This document shows positions 53,984 through 62,970 of a DNA stretch of 64,000 nt, piece after piece. Numbering within the stretch: position 1 is the stretch's first letter; each line of letters opens with the position of its first letter. The DNA comes from Streptomyces cyaneus (GTDB lineage: Bacteria > Actinomycetota > Actinomycetes > Streptomycetales > Streptomycetaceae): NCBI RefSeq assembly GCF_004028635.1, contig NZ_RQJW01000011.1, forward strand, positions 248,001 to 312,000, in the 5' to 3' direction. Under the pieces are notes generated by a model, which did not search any database, had not been told where the DNA came from, and saw nothing but the letters and a program-made list of their open reading frames with translations. Both the position numbers and the translations under genes were made by a program.

Positions 53984-56041
53984 TTATTCGGTGCCCCAGG
54001 AATCCAGATCCCCGTCGAAGACGTGTTCCCAGTGATCTGCGTTCTCGGTCGCCGAGTCGATGTCTTCCGCCCACTGCCACAGGCTGCGGCGGGCGTCTCC
54101 GCGTTCGGCAGGCGTATTGAAAGGACTTGTCAGAAACTCGTGGTACAGGCGGAAAAGGGTGCAGAACTGGCGAAGGCCCGTGGCCAAGGTCAACGAACTG
54201 TATCCCGTGCGGTAGTCCTGGACGACAGCACCGGTGCCGCCATCGAGCAGCGCGTTACCGCCGGTCCATTCGGCCAGAGAGTAGAAGGGGCCCTCGCTCT
54301 CCGGAGGATCCATGTCATCAGGCCATGGGACTTCCACCAGCCCGGTCTTCGCCAGGTCGGCCGTGTGAACGAAGGGCAGTTGGTCCGTCAAGTAGGGCCA
54401 ACCGACGCCGGTCAGGAATTGTCGACTGTCCGAATCGCTCAGACCTGATGGCAGTTCGTCTTCTGAAAGGACCCGGCATACACCTTGCCCGAACGAGCTC
54501 TCCAGCCATGACCGAGTGGGAGCGTTCCGTGCCACGGCTTGGTCAGGACAGCGCCAGAGGGCCGCCTCAGTGAGGGGGCCGACGAACGGTTCCGGCAGCG
54601 CTTCCAGGTGAGGTTGTTCCCTCGGGGTGGTTGTCACCTCCACGACGAATGGGCCGGTGGGGCCTGAGATCAGCCACTCCGCATTCGATACGGCTTTGGA
54701 CCTGAAGGGGCGAGATGCGCCCAGGCGCCCGTCGAAGATGTGGCGCACCGGTGGTCCGACTGCACGGAGGCGCCAGGAACGGCTCTCGGCGAATTCCGGA
54801 AAGTCTCGAGTTCCAGGGGCGTCCTGCGACGGCTGGTCCGCCGGCGCGTCCTCGGACTCTTCCGACCGTCCGAAAATGCCGAACGGCCGACACCTGGTCC
54901 ACACGGTTTTCCAAGGGAGCTCGACCCCGGACTCGGCGACGATCGACCGGGCCAGCGATTCATCCCCCCTGTTGAGAGCGGAATGATGCAGCCACGCCAC
55001 CCACTCCGCATGCGGTGCGGCCGCGAGCCCCAGTTGCTCGAGATAGTGGGTATCAATGGCAAGGCCACCCTGCGGAATCCCGCGGGGCCAGGTCGCGGCC
55101 ATGCCCTGCAACAGCCCCGTCGCATCAAGGTTCGCGAGGACCTGACCATCAGCCAGCAGGGTCTCGAGAAGACCCGCATGGGCAGCATGGAGCGCGGCTG
55201 TTCGGGCCGCATAGGTGCCGGTGGGGCCGACGCTCTCCCAGGCTGTCGCGCCGCGTGCCTTCAACGGCTCCAGGAGTGCGGAGAGCAGCCTGCCGTGATC
55301 GACGGGACGGAGCAGTCTGATCCGATGCCGATCCGATTCGGCGTGAAATCCGAACTCCCTGCCCAGGCTAGGGACTTCGACGATGAACAGGCGATCCGAG
55401 AGGGATTCCGCGAGTTCGGCGAGTTCGCCGGCCGAGATCTGAATTCCCAGGCATCGGCAGAGCTCTGCCCAGACAGGGAGAGAGACCGTGCGACGTTCTG
55501 CTGCCGCCAGAGCCCGGACAGCAGGGTGCCGGGTGAGGATGTCCAGCCATTCCCCCGATCGGGTCTCCTCGGCGCCCGGAGAGGTCAGGACGATGTCATT
55601 TCGTGCGGGCGCCGGCACCCAGGGTCTATCAGCGGAACGCTCGACCACGAACTGCAAGGTCGGCCGCGAGAATTGCTTGAGCGTACGGACCATGCGCCGG
55701 GCTATCCGGCTTGCTTCACACGAGGTCACGGATTCGCCGGCCCATTGAACGTTGCCGAGCAGCGCGACGCCGCCACTCTGAATGCGTTGGGCGCCGGCAG
55801 CGAGTGAGGCCGGAGAGTCGGTGACGCCCCAGGCGCGGAGGAGGTGATAGGCAATATCATCCGCGGTCTTGCCTCGACAGTCGACGTGGACCGCTCCCGG
55901 GATCCGGGCCGCCAGTTCGCTGAGCAAGGCCGTCTTGCCGGACCCCGGTACACCCCGGACGGCGAGGGTTCCGTACAGGCGATGGGGTTCCGCCAGCCAG
56001 GCTTCGGCCTGCTCGAGTGCCCGCTCGGGTGTCAGTTCCAC
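53984..56041 (-). CDS. P-loop NTPase fused to SUKH-4 immunity domain (copy A)
   Basis: The 685-aa protein has Walker A GVPGSGKT at residues 30-37, ALLGNVQWAGESV as the conserved strand-NxQWAG motif and LPVWAELCRCLG in the helical arm. A middle segment carries WVAWLHHSALNRGDESLARS and PWKTVWTRCRPFG. The C-terminal SUKH domain starts at SRQFLTGVGWP and contains GPFYSLAEWTGGNALLDGG. GTG 56041 is preceded by GAGGAATCGA. It overlaps a truncated family member by 10 bases. It probably protects against a secreted toxin with NTP-dependent control; the partner toxin is not identified. Confidence 0.8.
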   Translation of the reverse strand: MELTPERALEQAEAWLAEPHRLYGTLAVRGVPGSGKTALLSELAARIPGAVHVDCRGKTADDIAYHLLRAWGVTDSPASLAAGAQRIQSGGVALLGNVQWAGESVTSCEASRIARRMVRTLKQFSRPTLQFVVERSADRPWVPAPARNDIVLTSPGAEETRSGEWLDILTRHPAVRALAAAERRTVSLPVWAELCRCLGIQISAGELAELAESLSDRLFIVEVPSLGREFGFHAESDRHRIRLLRPVDHGRLLSALLEPLKARGATAWESVGPTGTYAARTAALHAAHAGLLETLLADGQVLANLDATGLLQGMAATWPRGIPQGGLAIDTHYLEQLGLAAAPHAEWVAWLHHSALNRGDESLARSIVAESGVELPWKTVWTRCRPFGIFGRSEESEDAPADQPSQDAPGTRDFPEFAESRSWRLRAVGPPVRHIFDGRLGASRPFRSKAVSNAEWLISGPTGPFVVEVTTTPREQPHLEALPEPFVGPLTEAALWRCPDQAVARNAPTRSWLESSFGQGVCRVLSEDELPSGLSDSDSRQFLTGVGWPYLTDQLPFVHTADLAKTGLVEVPWPDDMDPPESEGPFYSLAEWTGGNALLDGGTGAVVQDYRTGYSSLTLATGLRQFCTLFRLYHEFLTSPFNTPAERGDARRSLWQWAEDIDSATENADHWEHVFDGDLDSWGTE

Positions 56042-56217
56042 TCGATTCCTCGCTTCAGCGTTCGCGTGCTTCCCGCCATCGGCCAGGTTTTGCCCCGAAG
56101 GAACTCGGTCTTGCCCGAGTCGGCCGTGCCGCGGATTGCCAGAGCGGGTTGCCTCCGGTTCGGTGGCGCCGCAAGCCACGTCTGGGCCCGTTCCAAGGCC
56201 TGCTCACGGGGCTCCAC
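56032..56217 (-). pseudogene. Truncated P-loop/SUKH family member with intact start signals
   Basis: The 61-aa frame from GTG 56217, behind GAGGACCA, reads PREQALERAQTWLAAPPNRR, then IRGTADSGKTEFLRGKT and a short unrelated end. The first 35 residues match the start of copy A, including a Walker A (GTADSGKT). The rest of the protein is missing. The TGA overlaps the copy A start by 10 bases, so the remnant could still act as a translational leader for it. Confidence 0.6.
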
Positions 56218-56492
56218 CTGGTCCTCAATTCAATGTCTCGCTTGGCCCGATGCTCATTCCAGGCCATGGATGTCAGACACGCATCACGCTGACGTTTGCA
56301 GGTATGTGAGGGCGGGAGGGTGGGTGCGCCCGGCGCGTCGGCCGGCACTGACTCGGCAGCCCGCCCGGAGTGATAGGGGTAGGCATCGACGAACAGGCCC
56401 GTATCCGTGAGTAGCTGAGGCAGCGGCCCCGCTTCGAGGGCCGATCAGCATCACGCGAGGCCTGCTGGGCCTCTGCCTTCGCGGATCGTGAG

Positions 56493-58667
56493 TCAGTCGT
56501 TGTGCAGTGCGTACGTCCATGCCTCGGCCTGGGAGCCGGCCGCGTCGATTTCCCAGACGGCATCTTCGATGTGCTGGCGGAACAGATGGTCTTCGTCCCG
56601 GTTCTCCAGCGTCCCGAGAATGCGACGTCCGGTGATCCACCACGTGACCATGGCCAAGAAGCGGTCGAGGGACGTTGCGACGAGAAAGCCGTCGAGTCCG
56701 CTCTCGTCGGCGCTGCGCGGCATGCGTAGGACGTGCCCGGAGGGGCCGTCGATCACGATCTCGGCGCCCATCCACAAACCGATCTGGAAGAACGGGCCGT
56801 TCTCTGCCGGCTGTTCGAGCTCCTTGGTCCAGGACAACTGCCACAGGAAACGTTCGTACTCGGGCTCCAGCCTGATTCCCTTTTCCTCCATGACGGGCAA
56901 ACCGATGCTGGTGAGTACCCGGCGGGCGGTTTCATCGGTGAGTTCGGTCGGCAGGCTTTCCGGTGAGGTGCGCAGGACGGGCGCCTTGGGGAAGAGCTTT
57001 GCCAAATCGGCCGCGGTCGTCGTGGCAGCATTCATGAGAAGGGTGGGGCCTGCGGCGGTCTTTGAGCCGAGGAGCGGCGCCCCGCGGAGTGGAGCGAGCA
57101 CGTGCTCTGCTTCCGTATCGGCGCCTTCCACGGCGAAGACACCTCCGGGGCCGGCGAACACCGTCAGGTCGCCAAGACGGAGCGAAACAGGCAGGAGCTC
57201 GTCATCGGGCCCCTCCTCGCTGTTGTCGTGGGCCAGGAGTTCCCTGCGACGGGTCGGCCCGGCCCAGCCCGTCTCCGGCGGCCAAGCCAGTACATTCGCC
57301 GCGTCATCGGGGAAGTCCTCGTCGAACCAAGGTCCCCCTACGAGATCCGACGTCTCGGCGTCCCACACACGCACCCCGTTGTCCGAGGCCTTCGCGGCCA
57401 CGGCCGGGCGATCGCGCCAGCGCACCTCGAACAGCGTGTAGACCGGACCGGGTTCGAGATAGCTCGGGTCGTATCCGCCCGGTGGACGCCAGTGGGTCCA
57501 ACGGGCCTTCCAGGGAAGACGTACGCCGGATTGTTCGATGGCGGCGCACAGTTCGGTGTCGTTACGCGCCATGGCCATCAGGTGCAGCCACGCCGCCCAC
57601 TCCCCCTGATCTGTCGGCGCCACCCCGTACATCCACAAGTACACCGCGTCGGCAGCCGCGTTCGAACCGGGCACTGAACCGTCATGCGCGCAGTGAGCAG
57701 CGTCCAAGAGAGCGTTCTGCGGCAGATTGGCCAGTGCGTCGCCGTCTCGCAGCAGTACGTCGAACTCGCCCGCCTGCACCGCGTGCATGGCCAGACCATG
57801 CGCGGCGTAACGCCCCAGCGGATTGGAGGCGGCCCAGCCGTCCGGATGCCGCAACCGGGGAGCGAGCCCTCGCAGCCACCGGACCATGTGGCTGTTCACC
57901 TGCTTGCTCAACTCCGCCGGCGTCTCACGACGCAGTGCTTCGGCCACGGCTTCGTCGGCGAACGAGACCTCCGCGTCGGTCACGGTGACGAGTTCGGAGA
58001 AACGATCGGCAAGCTCGCGCAGTGTCACCTCGTCGAAATCCGGGGCTCCGGCGGCCCGTGCCAACTCACTCCACGCTTCCCAGGGCACACGCCGCGGCTC
58101 GGACAGCGCCAGCGCGCGCAGATGCGGGGACTGCGAGGCAGTCACGACTACGGTCGCGAGTGCGTTCTGCAGGCCGTCGGGGGAAGTGTCGTCCAGCCAG
58201 AGCGAGGGCCTACGGTGCGGCGACGTGCCAGGAACCTGTGGCAGCGTATCGACCACAACGCTCGGCCCTTCGAGGGCGAGAGTCTTCGCCACATGGTCGC
58301 GAACGAGAGCTGGCTGGGCGGACCTGCGGGTGAGCCCGGCCCGTCCCGCGTGCGTGATCAGAACCAGCTTGCCGTCTCCGTGCAAGCGGGTGGCCCTGTC
58401 CCAGGCGTAGGGCTGCGCCTTGTCGTCGGGCACCCCGATGAGCCTGAGAGCGTTCCGGAACACATCTTCCGCATCGGCCTCCGTGGCATCGAGCAGCACG
58501 CTCTCGGGGATGTGCCGGTGCACCTCTTCCAGGACGCCCGTGGTGCCGGTGAGGCTGACGACGTCCAAGTGCTTCTTCTTGGGGGTGCCGTCGCCCCACC
58601 AGTCCCGTACCTGTGCGACTGCCTGGGCCGGAGCGAAGCGGTCGGGGTCTGGGGACGACTCGGGCAT
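56493..58667 (-). CDS. P-loop-like (degenerate) SUKH-4 immunity protein (copy B), partner of the deaminase
   Basis: The 724-aa protein follows the deaminase toxin frame by 8 bases; ATG 58667 has AGGGAG upstream, inside the toxin's last codons. It has the family layout, but the phosphate-binding loop reads VSLTGTTGVLEEV without GKT, so ATP binding is doubtful. KLVLITHAGRAG stands for the NxQWAG strand. The middle has WAAWLHLMAMARNDTEL and PWKARWTHWRPPGG. The SUKH domain (RRVLTSIGLPVMEEKG; GPFFQIGLWMGAEIVIDG) ends with a Trp-rich helix. It is a likely cognate immunity protein of the deaminase. Confidence 0.82.
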   Translation of the reverse strand: MPESSPDPDRFAPAQAVAQVRDWWGDGTPKKKHLDVVSLTGTTGVLEEVHRHIPESVLLDATEADAEDVFRNALRLIGVPDDKAQPYAWDRATRLHGDGKLVLITHAGRAGLTRRSAQPALVRDHVAKTLALEGPSVVVDTLPQVPGTSPHRRPSLWLDDTSPDGLQNALATVVVTASQSPHLRALALSEPRRVPWEAWSELARAAGAPDFDEVTLRELADRFSELVTVTDAEVSFADEAVAEALRRETPAELSKQVNSHMVRWLRGLAPRLRHPDGWAASNPLGRYAAHGLAMHAVQAGEFDVLLRDGDALANLPQNALLDAAHCAHDGSVPGSNAAADAVYLWMYGVAPTDQGEWAAWLHLMAMARNDTELCAAIEQSGVRLPWKARWTHWRPPGGYDPSYLEPGPVYTLFEVRWRDRPAVAAKASDNGVRVWDAETSDLVGGPWFDEDFPDDAANVLAWPPETGWAGPTRRRELLAHDNSEEGPDDELLPVSLRLGDLTVFAGPGGVFAVEGADTEAEHVLAPLRGAPLLGSKTAAGPTLLMNAATTTAADLAKLFPKAPVLRTSPESLPTELTDETARRVLTSIGLPVMEEKGIRLEPEYERFLWQLSWTKELEQPAENGPFFQIGLWMGAEIVIDGPSGHVLRMPRSADESGLDGFLVATSLDRFLAMVTWWITGRRILGTLENRDEDHLFRQHIEDAVWEIDAAGSQAEAWTYALHND

Positions 58668-58675
58668 GTAGCTCC

Positions 58676-59731
58676 CTACTGCGGCGGATCGACGTGCAGC
58701 ATAGCCTTCGCCCAAACCGATCCGATGGCTGAGAGGTGGCGATCCATCTCCCTCTGCATCGCCATTTCGTTCGCGGTGCGTATCTTCTTCACCTTGTTGC
58801 TGATTTGCTGGTCGGTGAGCCCGCTCTGCTCCTGCTGGCTCTTCAACTTCGTGCGCTCCGCGTCCCGCCTGGCCACACCTTCGGGATCGGTTCGGTATGT
58901 GGTGCTGTAGTAGACGGGCACCTTTCCGTCCTTGAGCTCTGGATGCGTACGCAGCCGTGTCGAGCAATCGGCGTGCCCCTGCCCGGAACCGCACGGCTCA
59001 CGTTCCGTGTAGAGGCCTGCCATCTGGTACTTCTGGCCGTCCGGGCCGGAGTTCGTCCTGTCGAACCAGTCGAGGAGATGCTTCTCCGAGTGCCGGGGAG
59101 AGACACCGCTGCTGTCCGCCGGGACAGAAGAGTCGACGACAAAGGTGCTGTTTCCGTTGTTGTCCACCACTTCGATAACGGCATAGTTCTTGCCGGAGAA
59201 GTCTGGTTTGTGGGGGCCCAGGGCGTCGATGAGAGCATTGACGTCGTCGTTGCTTGGCCTGGCCTTCTTCTCTCCCGTGACTCGATGATGGAGTTCGGAG
59301 ATGTTCTTGTTGGTCTCTGGATCCGAACGATAGGGCCTGGGGATTTTTGCGTTGGCCTCGTCCCGGGCCTCTGCGCTGCGGGCCCGATCATTGTCGGCGG
59401 CCACGTCGGCCGTACCGTCGGAGCGCTTGGAGCCCGCGTAGGGGCGGCCGTCCCGGTCGTGCTCGGGGTTGTGCCCCACTCCCTGGCTCTCGTGGTACCC
59501 GAGGCTGAGTCGGGCGAGCGAGGCGACGACGGCGTACCGTTGCCCGTCATTCATCTGACGGAAGTCGTCGCCCAGCGCGTCTTCCAGTTCCTGTCGCGTG
59601 AATGCGGTGGCCGGCAGGTCCGTTTCGCCGTTCTCACGGGCCTGGTTGTACGCGTCCATCCGGTCCGCGGCGCTCTGCAGGAGGGGCGCCAGACGGCCTT
59701 CGTCCGCCCAGTTCCTGAGACTGTCGTGCAC
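58676..59731 (-). CDS. Nucleic-acid/nucleotide deaminase toxin domain (XOO2897-like)
   Basis: From GTG 59731 the frame encodes 351 aa. The C-terminal 170 residues form a deaminase: RHSEKHLLDWFD supplies the His/Glu zinc-site motif and TEREPCGSGQGHADC the PC-x8-C pair. FVVDSSVPADSSG and the trailing YYSTTYRTDP match toxin deaminases of the XOO2897/YwqJ class. The true protein probably began far upstream: the same frame is open to about 59868, and toxin-like sequence continues in other frames to 60.4 kb. It stops 8 bases before copy B of the SUKH family. Expected action is deamination of nucleic acid or nucleotides in a rival cell. Confidence 0.75.
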   Translation of the reverse strand: MHDSLRNWADEGRLAPLLQSAADRMDAYNQARENGETDLPATAFTRQELEDALGDDFRQMNDGQRYAVVASLARLSLGYHESQGVGHNPEHDRDGRPYAGSKRSDGTADVAADNDRARSAEARDEANAKIPRPYRSDPETNKNISELHHRVTGEKKARPSNDDVNALIDALGPHKPDFSGKNYAVIEVVDNNGNSTFVVDSSVPADSSGVSPRHSEKHLLDWFDRTNSGPDGQKYQMAGLYTEREPCGSGQGHADCSTRLRTHPELKDGKVPVYYSTTYRTDPEGVARRDAERTKLKSQQEQSGLTDQQISNKVKKIRTANEMAMQREMDRHLSAIGSVWAKAMLHVDPPQ

Positions 59732-60380
59732 CGGGTCCAGCCCGATGCGGTGGACCTTCAGGCCATTCGGAGCGTCCGGATCGTAGTCCTTGTGTTCGTG
59801 CTGGTCGTCGCTCGGGTAGTTGCGTACCGCCTGTTGGGGCGAGTCCGGAGGAAGGTTTGATGCTCCTCAGACCTGTCCTCCGGTTTGGGCAGCGACTTGT
59901 TGCGCTCTTCCCGGGTCGGGTCGTCGGGCAGATTCTGGTTGCCTTTCTTCGGATCTGCGCCTGCCGGATCCTCGGGGGCCTTCGGTCGGCCCCGGCAGGA
60001 GTGCCGGGGGTCTGGCGGTCGGCCTGGTCGGTGCTGTCGGGCCGGGAGTGGTCACCTGTGAGTCCACCGTCGGGCGAGACCAGCTGCCTGTTCCCGTCCA
60101 GCGGAATCGCAAAGACCCCGTTGTTCCCACTGTGCAGCGGCTTCGAACTCTGCTGCCCGGTCTGCGCGTCGATGTAGGTGATCTTGCCGTTGTGGTTGAC
60201 GGCGTTCCACGCGTGCGCCAGTCCGTTGGCGTCCTGCGTGATGATCACGGCCTGTGAGCCGTGCCCGCTGTTGCGGAGGGTGTTCTCCAGGCGGTTGAAG
60301 GCGTCACGCCCGTTGCCCATGTCGCTGAAGCGGGCGCCCAGCGTGTTGACGAGATCTGGGTCGACCGCTGCGTCGACGGG
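59732..60380 (-). pseudogene. Disrupted upstream part of the toxin: Tox-PL glutamine deamidase remnant
   Basis: The frame at 60000-60380 reads DPDLVNTLGARFSDMGNGRD, then RLENTLRNSGHGSQAVIITQ and HAWNAVNHNGKITYIDAQTG. This is the His and Asp part of the papain-fold Tox-PL deamidase domain. The segment carrying the nucleophilic Cys is absent to the left of 60380. The linker then passes through three frames: a shift at the GGGGG of 59974-59978 and another near 59850-59860, after which it joins the deaminase frame. Each needs one added base. It was once one large polymorphic toxin. Confidence 0.7.
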
Positions 60381-60530
60381 GGCGAGTCCTGGGGCCCGAT
60401 GCTCGGTTACACCAGCATCACCTCGGGCAACGACGCGTACACCACCCATCGGAACGACGCGGGTCTCGTCAAGCGAGCCTGCGGCACCAACGTCCCTGGC
60501 GGCGCCATCGAATGCACCGGCTGGTTCTGA
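60349..60530 (+). pseudogene. C-terminal fragment of a secreted sialidase-like or glycoside-hydrolase-type protein
   Basis: The forward frame reads DEIWVDRCVDGGESWGPMLG, then YTSITSGNDAYTTHRNDAG and VKRACG, ending CTGWF. This looks like the tail of secreted actinobacterial proteins with DRSxDGGxTW and RACG...CTxW motifs. Nothing of the protein remains upstream, where the Tox-PL remnant occupies the other strand. It marks a recombination junction. The family name is tentative. The next 213 bases (60531-60743) show no gene. Confidence 0.45.
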
Positions 60531-60743
60531 CCCACCGACAGTCTGTCGCCGCCGGCTCCGGGAGTGTCCCTGTCCACCCCTGGAACCAGCCGGCCGCCGC
60601 TTCGCTGAAGACCGATCAAGCCGGTGGGATCAGGTGTACGGGCGGAGGTAGGCCACCGTGTCAGCGCGGGGCGGTCGAGCGAGGTGAGCCGGGACCGGCC
60701 GGGGCCGGCGGGCGGGGCCCGCCGTGCCGAGGCCTATGGATGC

Positions 60744-62951
60744 CTACAGGTAGATGAACTCGTCGGTATCCGTGACGTGCCCCCAGTTTCTGGTGGCTGC
60801 CGCGGCGGCGTCGATGCCCGCCAGCCAGGACCTGAGCTCGTCGATGAGATCCTCCCCGTCGAGGCCACCGCTCGTGTGATAGGCCAGCATGTACTTCCAC
60901 TGCAGGCACACCATCGCGCTGAACTGGGCCAGGGAGGAGCCGGCCAGGGGGTCGCCGGGCTGGTCGTCGTCGACGGCGCCCTTTCTCGACTGTCGTAGTA
61001 CGCGGCCGGTGGGGCCGTCGAGGAGCAGGATGCCGCCGATCCAGGTGCCCAGTTCGTAGAACGGACCGTCTCCCACGGGTGTTTCGAACTCCTTGGTGCC
61101 TTCCCAGGTGCGCTCGGCGAGGCCGGTGCCTGCGAGATTGTGGGTGCTGAGACTGAGGAAGTCGTTGACGGCAGGGAAGCCGACCTCGGTGAGGAAACGA
61201 CGGGTCGGCTCGTGCGTCAGGCCGGCGGGCAGTTCCTCCTCGGTCAGGAGAGGGGCGATGTCCGCATCGAACACGTCGAGTACGAGGTCGCGGGTGGGGC
61301 GGCAGGCGGCCTCGTCGAACGGGCGCGGCGTGACCTTTGCGTACCGGCTGATGGCAGGGAGCGCGGGCAGCGGGTTGGCTTCGGTGTAGTCCGGGTCGGG
61401 CTCGATCGCATAGATCCCTCGGCTTCCCCCGAGCACGACCAGATCGCCGGCGCAGGCCACGTCCTTGACCTTGGGCGCTTGGATCACGTGGAGTGTGGAG
61501 GGATCGCCGAGGGCTGCCGCGCGGACCAGGTTCCAGGAGGTCTCGGCCCCCCAGCGGGCTGGCGCCTGGGGTGTGGGCGGGGCTTCCTCGATGAACGGCC
61601 CCTTGGCCCCGATGAATTGCCCCGTGGCTGCGAGGAGCCGGCCGGTGGCAGCGTGCCAGGTCTGCTCGAGACGGTCCTGGGTGCGGCTGGTCACGTTGGT
61701 GCCGTCCGCCTCTGCCCGCAGCTCTTCGACGACGTCGATCTGGGGCGGGCGGGGGCGGACCCGGCCCGGGGCTCGCCAGTGCGTCCAGACGGTCCGCCAC
61801 GGCAGCGGACCGGCGGATTCGATCAAGGCGTCGGCCCGCTCCGTGTCGCCCTGGCTGAGCGCCACGAGATGCAGCAGTGAGACCCACTCCGCCTGCGAGG
61901 ACGGTGCCAGACCGAGATGGTCGAGGTAATACAGATCCGCGGCGAAGCTGCCCGCGGGAATGCTGTCGGGGAAGGCCCTGAGAAGTGCGTTCAGCAGGGC
62001 GGTGTGGGTGCACTTGACCAGCGTGCGGGGATCCGCGAGGAGTTCCTCGAAGCGGCCCGCGGCGGCGGCATGGGCGGGCAGGGCACGGGCCACATAGTCA
62101 TCGAGCGGGTCGCCGTCGGCACAGGCGAACAGGCGGTCCGTGACGGCCTGTTGGAAGGCCTGGAAAGTGCCGACAGGGACTTCTTCGCGAAGAGTCCGGG
62201 CATCGCGTTCGTGAGTGAACACCACCGGTAGCTCGTCCGTGGTCTCGACCGTGACGAAAGGCGACTCCTCGCCGATTGCGCGCAGTTCGTCGACGTCGAA
62301 GTCCGTTCCGAGCGTAGAGCAGAGCGCCTGCCACTCCTCGAAGCGCACCCGGTGTGGCTCGGACAGGGCCAGGGCCGTCATGGCTGTGCGGTGACGCGGC
62401 GGCAGCGAGTCGGGGGACAACCGGACGACGTCGTGGGCGGGGGCGAGCAGGACGGGGTTCGGGTTCCGGGGGCCGAGGTCGTAGACCTCGCGGTCGACTT
62501 CGACCACGAGTTTGATGTTCGTCGCCTTGGAGCGCCTACTCAACGCTCCAACGATCCCGCCGGCAGCAACGGCCAGCGGTTCATTTGTGAACCGCCTCTT
62601 CCCTGCCCACTGAGTATTGGTCACGACAACGATTCTCGGGTCGAACTTCCTGTCGAAAACGAGATCGTCCACGAGACGGGTGAGGGCCCGGATGCTCCGG
62701 AAATCGCCGTATGAAACACCGATGGCCCGCATCACCCGATCCGCCACCTCTTCCGCGGAGCGGCCCGTGGCATCAACGAGCACGGCTTCAGGGGTGCTGG
62801 CGGCGAAATCTTCCAGAAGTGCAGTCTTTCCGGCTCCGGAGGGGCCGTCGACGTAGACAATGCCCCGCTTGGGTGGAAGTTTAGCCAGCAGTGAGCTGAT
62901 CTGGTCCGAGGCTTCCTCCAGGTTGAGGTGAGAATTCACAGCGGGCGACAT
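60744..62951 (-). CDS. P-loop NTPase fused to SUKH-4 immunity domain (copy C)
   Basis: The 735-aa protein has Walker A GPSGAGKT at residues 36-43, RIVVVTNTQWAGKRRF as the hydrophobic strand plus QWAG motif and SLLHLVALSQGDTERADAL with PWRTVWTHWRAPG in the middle. The C-terminal SUKH domain starts at RRFLTEVGFP and has GPFYELGTWIGGILLLDG and LAQFSAMVCLQW. ATG 62951 is favoured because a decayed deaminase toxin ends at 62971, giving the same toxin-immunity spacing as copy B; an ATG at 63002 is in frame. The presumed toxin partner is now broken, so the gene may persist as an orphan defence. Confidence 0.82.
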   Translation of the reverse strand: MSPAVNSHLNLEEASDQISSLLAKLPPKRGIVYVDGPSGAGKTALLEDFAASTPEAVLVDATGRSAEEVADRVMRAIGVSYGDFRSIRALTRLVDDLVFDRKFDPRIVVVTNTQWAGKRRFTNEPLAVAAGGIVGALSRRSKATNIKLVVEVDREVYDLGPRNPNPVLLAPAHDVVRLSPDSLPPRHRTAMTALALSEPHRVRFEEWQALCSTLGTDFDVDELRAIGEESPFVTVETTDELPVVFTHERDARTLREEVPVGTFQAFQQAVTDRLFACADGDPLDDYVARALPAHAAAAGRFEELLADPRTLVKCTHTALLNALLRAFPDSIPAGSFAADLYYLDHLGLAPSSQAEWVSLLHLVALSQGDTERADALIESAGPLPWRTVWTHWRAPGRVRPRPPQIDVVEELRAEADGTNVTSRTQDRLEQTWHAATGRLLAATGQFIGAKGPFIEEAPPTPQAPARWGAETSWNLVRAAALGDPSTLHVIQAPKVKDVACAGDLVVLGGSRGIYAIEPDPDYTEANPLPALPAISRYAKVTPRPFDEAACRPTRDLVLDVFDADIAPLLTEEELPAGLTHEPTRRFLTEVGFPAVNDFLSLSTHNLAGTGLAERTWEGTKEFETPVGDGPFYELGTWIGGILLLDGPTGRVLRQSRKGAVDDDQPGDPLAGSSLAQFSAMVCLQWKYMLAYHTSGGLDGEDLIDELRSWLAGIDAAAAATRNWGHVTDTDEFIYL

Positions 62952-62970
62952 CCTTTCATGGTGATGGGCA

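Noticed and set aside
53718..54080. 120-codon reverse frame over the end of copy A
   Set aside because: It overlaps the SUKH C-terminal part of copy A out of frame and has no motif.
58736..59860. 374-codon forward frame opposite the deaminase
   Set aside because: Antisense to a frame with zinc-site motifs and homology to the decayed copy; composition is Val/Leu/Arg-biased without domains.
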